From Paenibacillaceae bacterium (GTDB taxonomy: Bacteria; Bacillota; Bacilli; Paenibacillales; YIM-B00363), in the NCBI GenBank assembly GCA_018969805.1, contig JAGWXQ010000101.1, forward strand, positions 1 through 5,766: 5,766 bases of DNA, written 5' to 3'. The position numbers were made by a program, and so were the translations under genes. This document shows, one piece after another, positions 1 through 5,766 of the stretch. The notes beneath the pieces were generated by a model, which searched no databases, had not been told where the DNA came from, and was given only the letters and a program-made list of their open reading frames with translations. Position 1 is the stretch's first letter, and every line of letters begins with the position of its first letter.

Positions 1-947
1 CCATCAACCCGATGACAAATTTGTTCGACGATGCCCCCAATCGCAGTGCCCACGCGCGCCAAACCACACAACGCCGCTTCTGCAAACACATTGCCAAACG
101 CCTCTGCCCGCGACGGCAACACAAATACGTCAAAAAACGGCATGAATTGCTCTGGATGCAGCACATATCCATAAAAAATAACGTCGTCTCCAATACCACC
201 GCTCTGCGCTTGTTGCTCTAGTCCGATGCGCATCGGTCCATCACCAATGACATGCAACACAAAACGAATGCCCCGTTGTTTTAAAGCAATACACGCCGCA
301 AGAAGCACATCAAGCCCTTTGGCTGGAACAAGCCGACACATGGTCACAAGCTGTACCGTCGCATTGTCATGGTCAACTGGGGTAAACCTCGCTTCATCAA
401 ACCCGTTGGACACAACTGAAATGCGGTCACCAAAAGAGACAAATTGCGAAATGTATTGTTTGAAAAATGAAGAAACCGTCAGTAATTGATCGACGCAGTG
501 CTCTAATTCTCGATATACATCAACGAGAAACCGTTCCTCGACCCCCCCTGCCTCAATGCGCCCGTGCAATCGCAATTCTGTCTCATAACTCGAATGCAGC
601 GTCATCAGCAACGGCGTGTGCGGAAACAACTGCCGCAACGCCAGCGCTGCAATCGGATGGTGCGCATGGATCACATCCGGTCGATGGCGAATGCGCATCG
701 ATGCCCACCACAAATAATCGCGCAACGTCTGAACATACTTGCGAACGATTGGCGTATGAATCGCTTCATTGATAGAAACGACGTTCCACTCATACGCGCG
801 TTGCCCTTTGTTGCGCAGCCTTTTGGGCAACCAAAACAAGTCCGTCTTCCAACCAAGCGGCGCAAACCGCTCACTGACGTACGGAACCATCGACGACACG
901 CCACCCGGTTGCTCAGGGGGAAAAAACAACGCCTGCATGAGTTGCAC
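1..947 (-). CDS. GT4-family glycosyltransferase (3' end cut by window)
   Basis: Transfers a sugar from a nucleotide-sugar donor to an unidentified acceptor, probably at the cytoplasmic face of the membrane for an envelope glycan or glycolipid. The minus-strand frame is open throughout and gives 315 residues; GT4 enzymes are usually 360-400, so the C-terminal helices lie outside the window. The N-terminus has a first beta strand followed by PPEQPGG (the donor-domain glycine loop), then HAHHP at about residues 94-98, R205-LVPA-K210-G (the usual R...KG phosphate-binding segment), and the EX7E motif E282-AFGNVFA-E290. These fit GT-B fold retaining enzymes. I chose GTG at 947 because GGAAAGG lies 8 nt upstream and the first strand then starts correctly; ATG at 938 is possible but too far from that site. 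The gene follows the cvpA-like gene by 4 nt, so the two are probably co-transcribed and translationally coupled. The acceptor cannot be inferred. A run of seven C (542-548) lies inside the gene. Confidence 0.88.
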   Translation of the reverse strand, partial: MQLMQALFFPPEQPGGVSSMVPYVSERFAPLGWKTDLFWLPKRLRNKGQRAYEWNVVSINEAIHTPIVRKYVQTLRDYLWWASMRIRHRPDVIHAHHPIAALALRQLFPHTPLLMTLHSSYETELRLHGRIEAGGVEERFLVDVYRELEHCVDQLLTVSSFFKQYISQFVSFGDRISVVSNGFDEARFTPVDHDNATVQLVTMCRLVPAKGLDVLLAACIALKQRGIRFVLHVIGDGPMRIGLEQQAQSGGIGDDVIFYGYVLHPEQFMPFFDVFVLPSRAEAFGNVFAEAALCGLARVGTAIGGIVEQICHRVD

Positions 948-951
948 GAGA

Positions 952-1614
952 TCAACCTTTCCAAACAACAACAGTGTCCAACAACGCTTCCGTCTGTTCA
1001 ATGACTGTCGTCCATCCAACGCCACACATCGGCAACAGCGTTTCTACCGTCCACGATGCGTGCACAACTTTCCCCCACTGCCCCGCAGGGTCGAGCAACA
1101 ATTGCAACACTGCCGACAACAAAAGCACGACAGTCACCGCCCACACACCGCCTGCAACACTGCCCCCCACATGATTGGCTGCATCCAATACAGGTACACG
1201 GGACATGACGGATGCGATCACTCCAAATATCATCCGACCCGCGATCCACGCACCAAGAAACAATCCCACTGCACAAACCGCCATCATCACGTATGCGGTC
1301 GCCTGATCCGCTAACGTAGACAACGATTCTCCACTCTGTGCCGGGTGTGCAGCATTCCACCACGTCCGTATCGAATCAATGTGCTGCGCGACAAAATCAA
1401 GGCCCATTTTCGTGCCGAGAAACGAACGAACGCCGTCGTCCAGTGCTGTATGCGCCTGTACATATTGAGATGCCGGTGTCGCCCAAAACCAACTCACCGC
1501 AAGTGCAGCAATAAGCGCCAACATGATCGCAATCGATGTATACAAGCCACGATGCCACCCGCGCCATACGCCCCACACAGACACACCCAAGACGATTGCA
1601 TCGTACGTATTCAT
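952..1614 (-). CDS. CvpA-family (colicin V production-like) integral membrane protein
   Basis: A 220-residue membrane protein of the CvpA family, whose molecular role is poorly defined; members are linked to colicin V export in E. coli and to envelope stress tolerance. Visible features: the family-typical N-terminus MNTYDAIVLGV, hydrophobic segments at about residues 5-20 and 24-45, a soluble stretch of roughly 45-50 residues, then hydrophobic segments near 92-115 and 145-165. The signature between the last two is VPVLDAANHVGG, matching the family's PxLDxxNxxGG pattern. It is longer than the usual 160-180 residues, mostly through the loop after segment 2 and a C-terminal tail. I chose ATG at 1614: it gives the typical N-terminus and has AGGAGC (1627-1632) upstream, although the 12-nt spacer is long. 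An in-frame ATG at 1644 would add ten polar residues and lacks a good site. It is the first gene of an operon with the glycosyltransferase. Confidence 0.85.
   Translation of the reverse strand: MNTYDAIVLGVSVWGVWRGWHRGLYTSIAIMLALIAALAVSWFWATPASQYVQAHTALDDGVRSFLGTKMGLDFVAQHIDSIRTWWNAAHPAQSGESLSTLADQATAYVMMAVCAVGLFLGAWIAGRMIFGVIASVMSRVPVLDAANHVGGSVAGGVWAVTVVLLLSAVLQLLLDPAGQWGKVVHASWTVETLLPMCGVGWTTVIEQTEALLDTVVVWKG
956..962 (-). promoter_or_regulatory. Ribosome binding site for the glycosyltransferase, inside the end of the cvpA-like gene
   Basis: GGAAAGG on the minus strand, with an 8-nt spacer to GTG at 947. It overlaps the last codons of the upstream gene (Trp-Lys-Gly). It decides the start over the in-frame ATG at 938 (17-nt spacing) and the in-frame TTG codons further upstream, which have only weak GGA matches. 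Its position suggests that translation of the upstream gene opens or couples this site. Confidence 0.65.
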
Positions 1615-1647
1615 ACGCGCGGCACAGCTCCTATCTTTATGCATGTT

Positions 1648-1676
1648 ATGCTACAATGTGTGTGTTTCCAATACAA
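1648..1676 (-). promoter_or_regulatory. Weak candidate promoter for the cvpA-like/glycosyltransferase operon
   Basis: On the minus strand, TTGTAT (1671-1676) and TAGCAT (1648-1653) are separated by 17 nt. The matches to sigma-A consensus are only 3/6 and 4/6. It is listed because its position fits: transcription would begin near 1641, leaving a leader of about 27 nt with the AGGAGC site. The -10 overlaps the plus-strand -10 of mscS, so the two promoters could not easily be occupied together. Confidence 0.3.
1649..1657 (+). promoter_or_regulatory. Extended -10 promoter for the MscS gene
   Basis: TGCTACAAT is an extended -10 (TG, one base, then TACAAT, 5/6 to consensus). No convincing -35 is present at 16-18 nt upstream, which an extended -10 can tolerate. 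Transcription would start near 1664, giving a leader of about 35 nt containing AGAGGAG (1683-1689), 9 nt before the ATG at 1699. Confidence 0.5.
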
Positions 1677-1698
1677 ACACATAGAGGAGTCAATACGC

Positions 1699-2565
1699 AT
1701 GCTCCAAACACTCGCACAAATGTGGATGTCCGTACGCACATACGTAGAAAGCAACACCTGGGTCGCAACAACTTTGGACATCGGAAAAGTCGCCCTTGCA
1801 CTCATCGTCATCGTCGCTTTAACGGTCATTGCGCTGCGCATACGCAAGGCGATCATTTCTCGTGCATTTTCACTTATTCATCTCACAAACAAGCACCAAA
1901 CAACGCTCGAATCGCTTGCTCTATCGGTTAGTAGATACGTCCTGCTCACAATCGCACTGCTGTGCATGCTGGCCGCATTTGGCGTCCAAATCGGTCCATT
2001 GCTCGCCGGTGCCGGCATCGTCGGTCTTGTTTTCGGATTCGGTGCACAAACGCTCATTCGCGATGTCATTTCCGGTTTGTTTATTTTGTTTGAAAACCAA
2101 TACACCGTAGGAGATACCGTCACGATCAATGCAAACCAAGTTACCGGTGTCGTCGAACAGCTGAATTTGCGTTCGACACACATCCGTACATGGGCGCAAC
2201 AGCTCGTCGTCATTCAAAACTCAGAAGTGCGCATGAGCCAAAACTTCAGTAGACAACGGATGCGGGCGATCGTCACCTGTACCGTGCCGTACACCGTACC
2301 GTACGATACCGTCGTCACCGCCGTACACCAAGTCAAAGAACAACTTCTTACCACAATGCCCCACGTCTTCTTGACCGATGCAGACGGTGCGTACGTCGAA
2401 CTCCCGCAGCTATACGGAATTACTGACATTGAGACGCATCCGACAAACTGCAAATACACAATCGTCGCTCTCGTAAAAGACACACACTACAATGAAGCGT
2501 GCAACGCGCTGCGGCTCAGTCTCGCAACCCATCTACTCATGCGTCATGACGCGCAAGAGCTTTAA
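1699..2565 (+). CDS. mscS: MscS-family small-conductance mechanosensitive channel
   Basis: A 288-residue channel that opens under membrane tension to release solutes during hypo-osmotic shock. The order matches E. coli MscS (286 residues): a short N-terminal outer segment, TM1 at about 28-47, TM2 at 78-96, then the pore helix TM3 at about 99-131 with the Gly/Ala-rich face GAGIVGLVFGFGAQ (104-117) and the hallmark DVISGLFILFENQYTVGD (122-139). The beta domain follows, with RSTHIRTWAQQLVVIQNS (158-175), and then the alpha/beta cytoplasmic vestibule. The ATG at 1699 is chosen because AGAGGAG lies 9 nt upstream; the frame stays open for 118 codons before it, but that stretch is antisense to the cvpA-like gene. 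An unusual TVPYTVPY repeat occurs at residues 195-202. The C-terminus lacks the polar tail of E. coli MscS. The last 33 bp overlap the end of the convergent SLH gene. The name is given at family level; Bacillus YkuT belongs to the same family. Confidence 0.93.
   Translation: MLQTLAQMWMSVRTYVESNTWVATTLDIGKVALALIVIVALTVIALRIRKAIISRAFSLIHLTNKHQTTLESLALSVSRYVLLTIALLCMLAAFGVQIGPLLAGAGIVGLVFGFGAQTLIRDVISGLFILFENQYTVGDTVTINANQVTGVVEQLNLRSTHIRTWAQQLVVIQNSEVRMSQNFSRQRMRAIVTCTVPYTVPYDTVVTAVHQVKEQLLTTMPHVFLTDADGAYVELPQLYGITDIETHPTNCKYTIVALVKDTHYNEACNALRLSLATHLLMRHDAQEL
2281..2304 (+). repeat. 12-bp in-frame tandem duplication in mscS (TVPY-TVPY)
   Basis: ACCGTGCCGTAC is followed directly by ACCGTACCGTAC, with one mismatch, in codon register. 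It encodes Thr-Val-Pro-Tyr twice at residues 195-202, just before the YD segment that begins the alpha/beta cytoplasmic domain. The lack of a frame change and the near-identity of the codons suggest a recent slippage event or retained duplication. Confidence 0.8.
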
Positions 2566-4986
2566 AAACATGACCGCAACTTCCACGCGCGTAAGCGCAC
2601 TGAGCGGACGAATGTTTCCTTGATCATTTCCTTGAAAAATACCTTCCCGAACGACTGTAGCGATTGCTACAGCGCGCGCACTGTCTATAAGGGCATCGTC
2701 GCGAAACGTCCCACTTTGCAATGGTGTCGCGGCGACAAACCGATTTTTACGCAATACGTTTGCAATCGCTTCTGCAGCTTCTTGTCGTGTAATCGGGGCA
2801 TCTGGTTCAAACGTTCGATCGGTTTTGCCTGGCATTAAATTTTCATAAAATGCAATCGCAACGTCTTGGGCGTGCCACATTTTTCTATTGATGTCCTTAA
2901 ACGGAAGAGGGTTAAGATTTTTGGTTTGGAACGCAAACGCCCGTACGAGCAACGAAGCAAATGCCGCACGCGTGACGATTCCAGCCGGATCAAACGTCGT
3001 CGGTGTTTTCCCACTCATAATGCTTTTTCCAACAGCGATTCCCATCGCCTTTAATGCCCAATCATAATCCTTCGTATCCGTAAACGTACGAATAGATTGG
3101 TCAACATAATACAATGCGAACCGATTTGTCATGAACTCCACTTTGCCCGCATCGGATTCATACTGCCCGACGCGTGTGTATACGATGCCGCTATCGGAAA
3201 CGAATACCGCCGTCAGTGCCTCCGGATCTTCTGTTTGCTTGGGCACATACGGCAAACCCAACCGCACCATCCCTGGCAACACGGCCTGCGCAACACCATT
3301 AACGGCATAACGAATATCGACAGGGTTTGCCTGTTCCGGGACTTTCGCGCGCTGTTCGTTTGTAAGCGTATTGCGTAACGGACTACGCACACGCAACGAT
3401 ATGACATCGTTTTGTAACGCTGCACCAAACGTATCTTCTTTGATATCCATCGACAGCAATGGGGTATGGATCGTGAACACATCGACACCTTCCATCGCTT
3501 GCGCACCGAGCGGGGCAAGCTCTACGCTGAGTTGCGATGTCGATGGCGGTGCGTCAATTACGAGCACGACGGGTGTCTCAAGCTCCCGATATACATCGAT
3601 ACGATGCGTATTCAGTGCGACCGAAAAAACACTGACCGCTTGCTGTGCCAGTTCCTTCGACTGCTCAAACGCCTCTTTTTTTAAGACAAAAATCGACTCG
3701 CGCGCCGGTTTGATCGGCTGCGGTACATAGATGAGGGCAATGTTGCGCACCGCCACTTGAACAGAACGTACGAGTTGCCTCTGCGCCCGCGACCACGCCC
3801 GCTGCTGCGCTGTCGTCATACGCGTCCGCACCGCATCCCCTAACACACCAAATGCCTCGATGTGCGCCTTTGTCAATGCCAACACATCTGTCGCAGCATC
3901 CATGTGGGGGACCATCATTCCGTACAGCGTCGCGACGCGCACACATAAATCAAGCAACGTCCCTTTGTCGGTCAACAACGGCCACATCGACCCAATCAAA
4001 GTCAACCACAACGTATGGTACCGACCCACGGCAACGATGCGCTCAGCCGGTGTCGATGCACCGCTCGCACGCATCTGCACGTACCGTTTGGATGCGCGAA
4101 CAAAAAGCGTACTCGCCTGCTCAACGACTCCCGTCATCGCCGATGGTGCACTCCCCCCATCCACGATCGCTCGGTATCGCCCGAGCTGCTCCGTGACGAT
4201 GCGCATCATGTCATCGAGCTTTGCCAATTCAGTCTCCTGATCCGTTAATGGAAAAGACCGTTTGTATGCATCCGAAAGTGCCTCAGCGTGCGCCTCCGTC
4301 ATCGTCTGCCCCATTTGTTCCCCGATCGACAGTACCGTCTGAAGGGGTACCAACTCCGAACGATCCGGTGCGTCCGGCGTGCGCGGACGTTCCGCAATGA
4401 CGACTTCCGCATCCCAGCGCACACGATACGTCCCCGGTACGGACAAACCAACAGCATACTTCCCATCTACCAGCGGCGCAGTGCGCGCGGTCCCCCGCTC
4501 GTCTTTCGATTCAATCGACACAGAGCCCGAAAGCGGCTTTCCGTCTGGACCGACGAGCACCCCAGAAAGCACCTGCTCGTAGCCGATCGTAATGGGGATG
4601 CGCGCCACAGTCGGCTGTGCCCCCGACGTTGCGTTCACAGCCTCAAGAGAAGCCGTGCGCGCCACACGCCCTATCGACGTTTGTACATCGATGCGGTACG
4701 TCCCTTCCACAACGTCACGTTTCCAAGTACCCCCATTGATCTCCTCGACAATGACCGGGGTCGTCTTCTGTTTTTGTGCATCCAAAGGAGTCAATGTGAT
4801 CGTCGTCCGCTCGATCCAAAGCATCCCATATTCATCGACGACGTGCACAACAAGCGAAGCCGTTTTTTTGTCCGCAAGCACCTTCGGCTTAGGCAAACCG
4901 CCAGACTTTGGTGTCATTGCCACTACGTGCATCGGCATAGAAACACAAATAATCGCTACAAGTACGACCCGAAACACCCTCAGCAT
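2533..4986 (-). CDS. Secreted surface protein with three C-terminal SLH domains
   Basis: An 817-residue exported protein predicted to attach non-covalently to pyruvylated secondary cell-wall polymer through SLH domains. Residues 1-23 are a signal peptide (MLRVF start, hydrophobic core, cleavage likely after HVVA). Residues about 43-195 look like two beta-sandwich modules; the second (GVLVGPDGKPLSG, PGTYRV) resembles carboxypeptidase-regulatory/Ig-like folds. Residues about 225-425 are helix-rich with no recognised family. Beta segments follow, including a stalk near 570-630 (LPYVPKQTEDPE, GKVEFMTNRFALYYV) of the type often found before SLH regions. SLH repeats start near 635, 694 and 759, with TRAA, TRQE and TRVE at the TRAE position; the first lacks the acidic residue. 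There is no LPXTG motif and no visible catalytic signature. The ATG at 4986 is chosen because AAAGGGG (4995-5001) lies 8 nt upstream and gives a clean signal peptide; ATG at 5019 adds 11 residues with a poorly spaced site. It is divergent from the alpha-glucosidase gene and convergent with mscS. Confidence 0.9.
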   Translation of the reverse strand: MLRVFRVVLVAIICVSMPMHVVAMTPKSGGLPKPKVLADKKTASLVVHVVDEYGMLWIERTTITLTPLDAQKQKTTPVIVEEINGGTWKRDVVEGTYRIDVQTSIGRVARTASLEAVNATSGAQPTVARIPITIGYEQVLSGVLVGPDGKPLSGSVSIESKDERGTARTAPLVDGKYAVGLSVPGTYRVRWDAEVVIAERPRTPDAPDRSELVPLQTVLSIGEQMGQTMTEAHAEALSDAYKRSFPLTDQETELAKLDDMMRIVTEQLGRYRAIVDGGSAPSAMTGVVEQASTLFVRASKRYVQMRASGASTPAERIVAVGRYHTLWLTLIGSMWPLLTDKGTLLDLCVRVATLYGMMVPHMDAATDVLALTKAHIEAFGVLGDAVRTRMTTAQQRAWSRAQRQLVRSVQVAVRNIALIYVPQPIKPARESIFVLKKEAFEQSKELAQQAVSVFSVALNTHRIDVYRELETPVVLVIDAPPSTSQLSVELAPLGAQAMEGVDVFTIHTPLLSMDIKEDTFGAALQNDVISLRVRSPLRNTLTNEQRAKVPEQANPVDIRYAVNGVAQAVLPGMVRLGLPYVPKQTEDPEALTAVFVSDSGIVYTRVGQYESDAGKVEFMTNRFALYYVDQSIRTFTDTKDYDWALKAMGIAVGKSIMSGKTPTTFDPAGIVTRAAFASLLVRAFAFQTKNLNPLPFKDINRKMWHAQDVAIAFYENLMPGKTDRTFEPDAPITRQEAAEAIANVLRKNRFVAATPLQSGTFRDDALIDSARAVAIATVVREGIFQGNDQGNIRPLSALTRVEVAVMFLKLLRVMTHE

Positions 4987-5055
4987 GGCATAATCCCCTT
5001 TGCGCAATGAGTACCGCATTCCTTAGAGCACTGTATCTTCTCTATACACGATCCT

Positions 5056-5085
5056 ATTTTACACCAATGACTTCCCATCGTTCAA
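5056..5085 (-). promoter_or_regulatory. Sigma-A-like promoter for the SLH protein gene
   Basis: On the minus strand, TTGAAC (5080-5085) and TAAAAT (5056-5061) are separated by 18 nt; TTGAAC matches TTGACA at four positions and TAAAAT matches TATAAT at five. Transcription would begin near 5049 and give a leader of about 63 nt ending in the AAAGGGG site. The leader contains an 8-bp palindrome TTGCGCAA (5000-5007) directly beside the ribosome site. Confidence 0.6.
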
Positions 5086-5097
5086 CACCGGGGCACG

Positions 5098-5127
5098 TTG
5101 CACACACATCCAAATGTACGATACAAT
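5098..5127 (+). promoter_or_regulatory. Sigma-A-like promoter for the alpha-glucosidase gene
   Basis: TTGCAC (5098-5103) and TACAAT (5122-5127) are separated by 18 nt, with 4/6 and 5/6 matches to consensus. The predicted start is near 5134, leaving a leader of about 140 nt before the ATG at 5276. Its -35 lies only 12 bp from the -35 of the divergent SLH-gene promoter, so one bound regulator could affect both. Confidence 0.6.
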
Positions 5128-5139
5128 ATTGCTATCTCG

Positions 5140-5151
5140 AACGCACGCGTT
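5140..5151. promoter_or_regulatory. Operator-like inverted repeat downstream of the alpha-glucosidase promoter
   Basis: AACGC-AC-GCGTT is a palindrome with 5-bp arms and a 2-bp centre. It sits about +7 to +18 from the predicted transcription start, where repressors of sugar genes often bind. The AACG...CGTT half-sites recall operators of LacI-family regulators such as those of maltose genes, but no regulator gene is in the window and the assignment is inference only. Confidence 0.3.
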
Positions 5152-5171
5152 TCACAATCATATCCGACCGC

Positions 5172-5248
5172 CTCTATGATCACGTGTTCTAGAGCGCGCA
5201 GGCGCAAATTCGGCTCTGCTGGTTCGATACATGCATGCCGTTCGCAGA
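5172..5248 (+). other. Untranslated leader of the alpha-glucosidase gene with overlapping short inverted repeats
   Basis: Four short segments can pair in succession: CTCTA (5172-5176) with TAGAG (5190-5194), AGAGC (5191-5195) with GCTCT (5213-5217), and TCTGC (5215-5219) with GCAGA (5244-5248). Neighbouring pairs share bases, so they exclude one another. Each stem is only 5 bp with loops of 13-24 nt, so they may be chance. No T-tract follows any of them, and no riboswitch or T-box motif was recognised. Confidence 0.2.
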
Positions 5249-5275
5249 CAATGCTGATGGGGAGGGACACGTCAT

Positions 5276-5766
5276 ATGGAACGCATATGGTGGAAAGAAG
5301 CCGTGGCATATCAAATATATCCACGCAGCTTTAAGGACTCAAATGGCGATGGGATCGGGGACATTCAAGGAATCATCTCAAAACTCGATTACTTACACGA
5401 TCTCGGTATTGATGTCATATGGATATGCCCCGTATACAAATCTCCAAACGACGACAATGGGTATGACATCAGCGATTATCAAGAAATTTCCGAACAATTT
5501 GGCACCATGGCAGACTTTGACGAATTGCTGGCGAGCGTACACGCCCGTGGCATGAAGCTCATTATCGACCTCGTCATCAACCATACGAGTGACGAACATC
5601 CATGGTTCGTCGAATCGCGCAGTTCCCTCAACAACCCCAAACGCGATTGGTACATCTGGCGCGATGCCCAACCCCCAAATCCAGATAAACCGACAGAGCA
5701 CCCCAACAATTGGGAAAGCATTTTCGGGGGTTCGGCATGGGAGTATGACCCACGCACAAATCAATA
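5276..5766 (+). CDS. malL: GH13 alpha-glucosidase / oligo-1,6-glucosidase (5' part, runs off window)
   Basis: A cytoplasmic retaining glycosidase that releases glucose from short alpha-1,6- or alpha-1,4-linked oligosaccharides such as isomaltose or maltose; the family total is about 555-570 residues, of which 163 are visible. The N-terminus ERIWWKEAVAYQIYPRSF is typical of the start of the TIM barrel. DSNGDGIGD (21-29) is the calcium loop, CPVYKSPNDDNGYDISDY (51-68) holds the substrate-binding Asp64 (equivalent to D60 of Bacillus oligo-1,6-glucosidase), and DLVINH (98-103) is GH13 conserved region I. SPNDDNGYD and the later PNNWESIFGGSAWEYD favour the oligo-1,6-glucosidase/MalL branch over trehalose-6-phosphate hydrolase, which usually has a different sequence after SP. 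The catalytic nucleophile and acid/base lie beyond the window, so bond preference cannot be judged. GGGGAGG (5259-5265) lies about 10 nt before the ATG. The gene is divergent from the SLH gene and has its own promoter. Confidence 0.92.
   Translation, partial: MERIWWKEAVAYQIYPRSFKDSNGDGIGDIQGIISKLDYLHDLGIDVIWICPVYKSPNDDNGYDISDYQEISEQFGTMADFDELLASVHARGMKLIIDLVINHTSDEHPWFVESRSSLNNPKRDWYIWRDAQPPNPDKPTEHPNNWESIFGGSAWEYDPRTNQ

Noticed and set aside
501..521. Peptide DVYRELE, also present in the SLH protein (encoded at 3577-3597), with 11 identical bases
   Set aside because: The surrounding sequence is unrelated and the match is short, so coincidence is the simplest explanation.
971..1001. In-frame TTG codons upstream as glycosyltransferase starts
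   Set aside because: They lie inside the cvpA-like gene with weak ribosome sites and would add an atypical N-terminal extension; GTG at 947 has GGAAAGG at 8 nt.
1345..1698. In-frame open extension of 118 codons upstream of the mscS start
   Set aside because: It is antisense to the cvpA-like gene, has unusual composition rich in Arg, Cys and His, and the ATG at 1699 has a strong ribosome site.
2587..2598. GCGC-GTAA-GCGC hairpin after the mscS stop as a terminator
   Set aside because: The stem is only 4 bp, there is no following T-tract, and it lies inside the SLH3-coding region.
4288..5010. Long plus-strand open frame opposite the 5' part of the SLH gene
   Set aside because: The translation is Arg/His-rich low-quality sequence with no recognisable domain. 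It is a shadow of codon bias in the minus-strand gene.
5138..5155. Possible CcpA cre site over the palindrome near 5140-5151
   Set aside because: The spacing of the central CG does not fit the cre pattern on either strand; only a generic palindrome is supported.
5201..5230. GGTTCGATAC resembling the T-loop of a tRNA
   Set aside because: No matching D arm, anticodon arm or acceptor stem could be found around it.
5098..5334. Short plus-strand open frame starting in the divergent control region
   Set aside because: It overlaps the promoter and the alpha-glucosidase start, and has no good ribosome site or recognisable protein.

Overview
The window looks like chromosomal DNA from a Gram-positive Bacillota species, probably Bacilli, of roughly balanced GC content. 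The evidence is purine-rich Shine-Dalgarno sites at 8-9 nt spacing, a surface protein anchored by three SLH domains, and a GH13 oligo-1,6-glucosidase-type enzyme of the kind common in Bacilli. I cannot name the species. No RNA gene, CRISPR array, insertion sequence, tRNA or origin was recognised. All five genes have intact frames; two run off the window edges.

Layout: (1) Bases 1-1614, minus strand: a two-gene operon in which a CvpA-family membrane protein is followed, 4 bases after its stop codon, by a GT4 glycosyltransferase that leaves the window at its 3' end. (2) Bases 1615-1698: an 84-bp divergent promoter region with an extended -10 for the plus strand and a weaker overlapping candidate for the minus strand. 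(3) Bases 1699-2565, plus strand: a small-conductance mechanosensitive channel (MscS family) with a short in-frame tandem repeat in its cytoplasmic domain. (4) Bases 2533-4986, minus strand: an 817-residue secreted protein with a signal peptide, beta-type N-terminal domains, a helical middle, a beta stalk and three C-terminal SLH domains. Its 3' end overlaps that of the mscS gene by 33 bp. (5) Bases 4987-5275: a divergent control region with two well-formed sigma-A-like promoters whose -35 boxes are 12 bp apart, an operator-like palindrome, and a leader of about 140 nt. (6) Bases 5276 to the end, plus strand: the N-terminal 163 residues of a GH13 alpha-glucosidase.

Functionally this is a cell-envelope neighbourhood (glycosyl transfer, membrane protein, osmotic safety valve, S-layer-type surface protein) next to the start of a maltose/isomaltose oligosaccharide gene. 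Only the cvpA-like/glycosyltransferase pair is arranged as an operon. I found no clear sign of a wholly new system. The most distinctive items are the SLH protein's unassigned N-terminal and helical region, the tail-to-tail gene overlap, the TVPY duplication in MscS, and the shared control region at 5056-5275.
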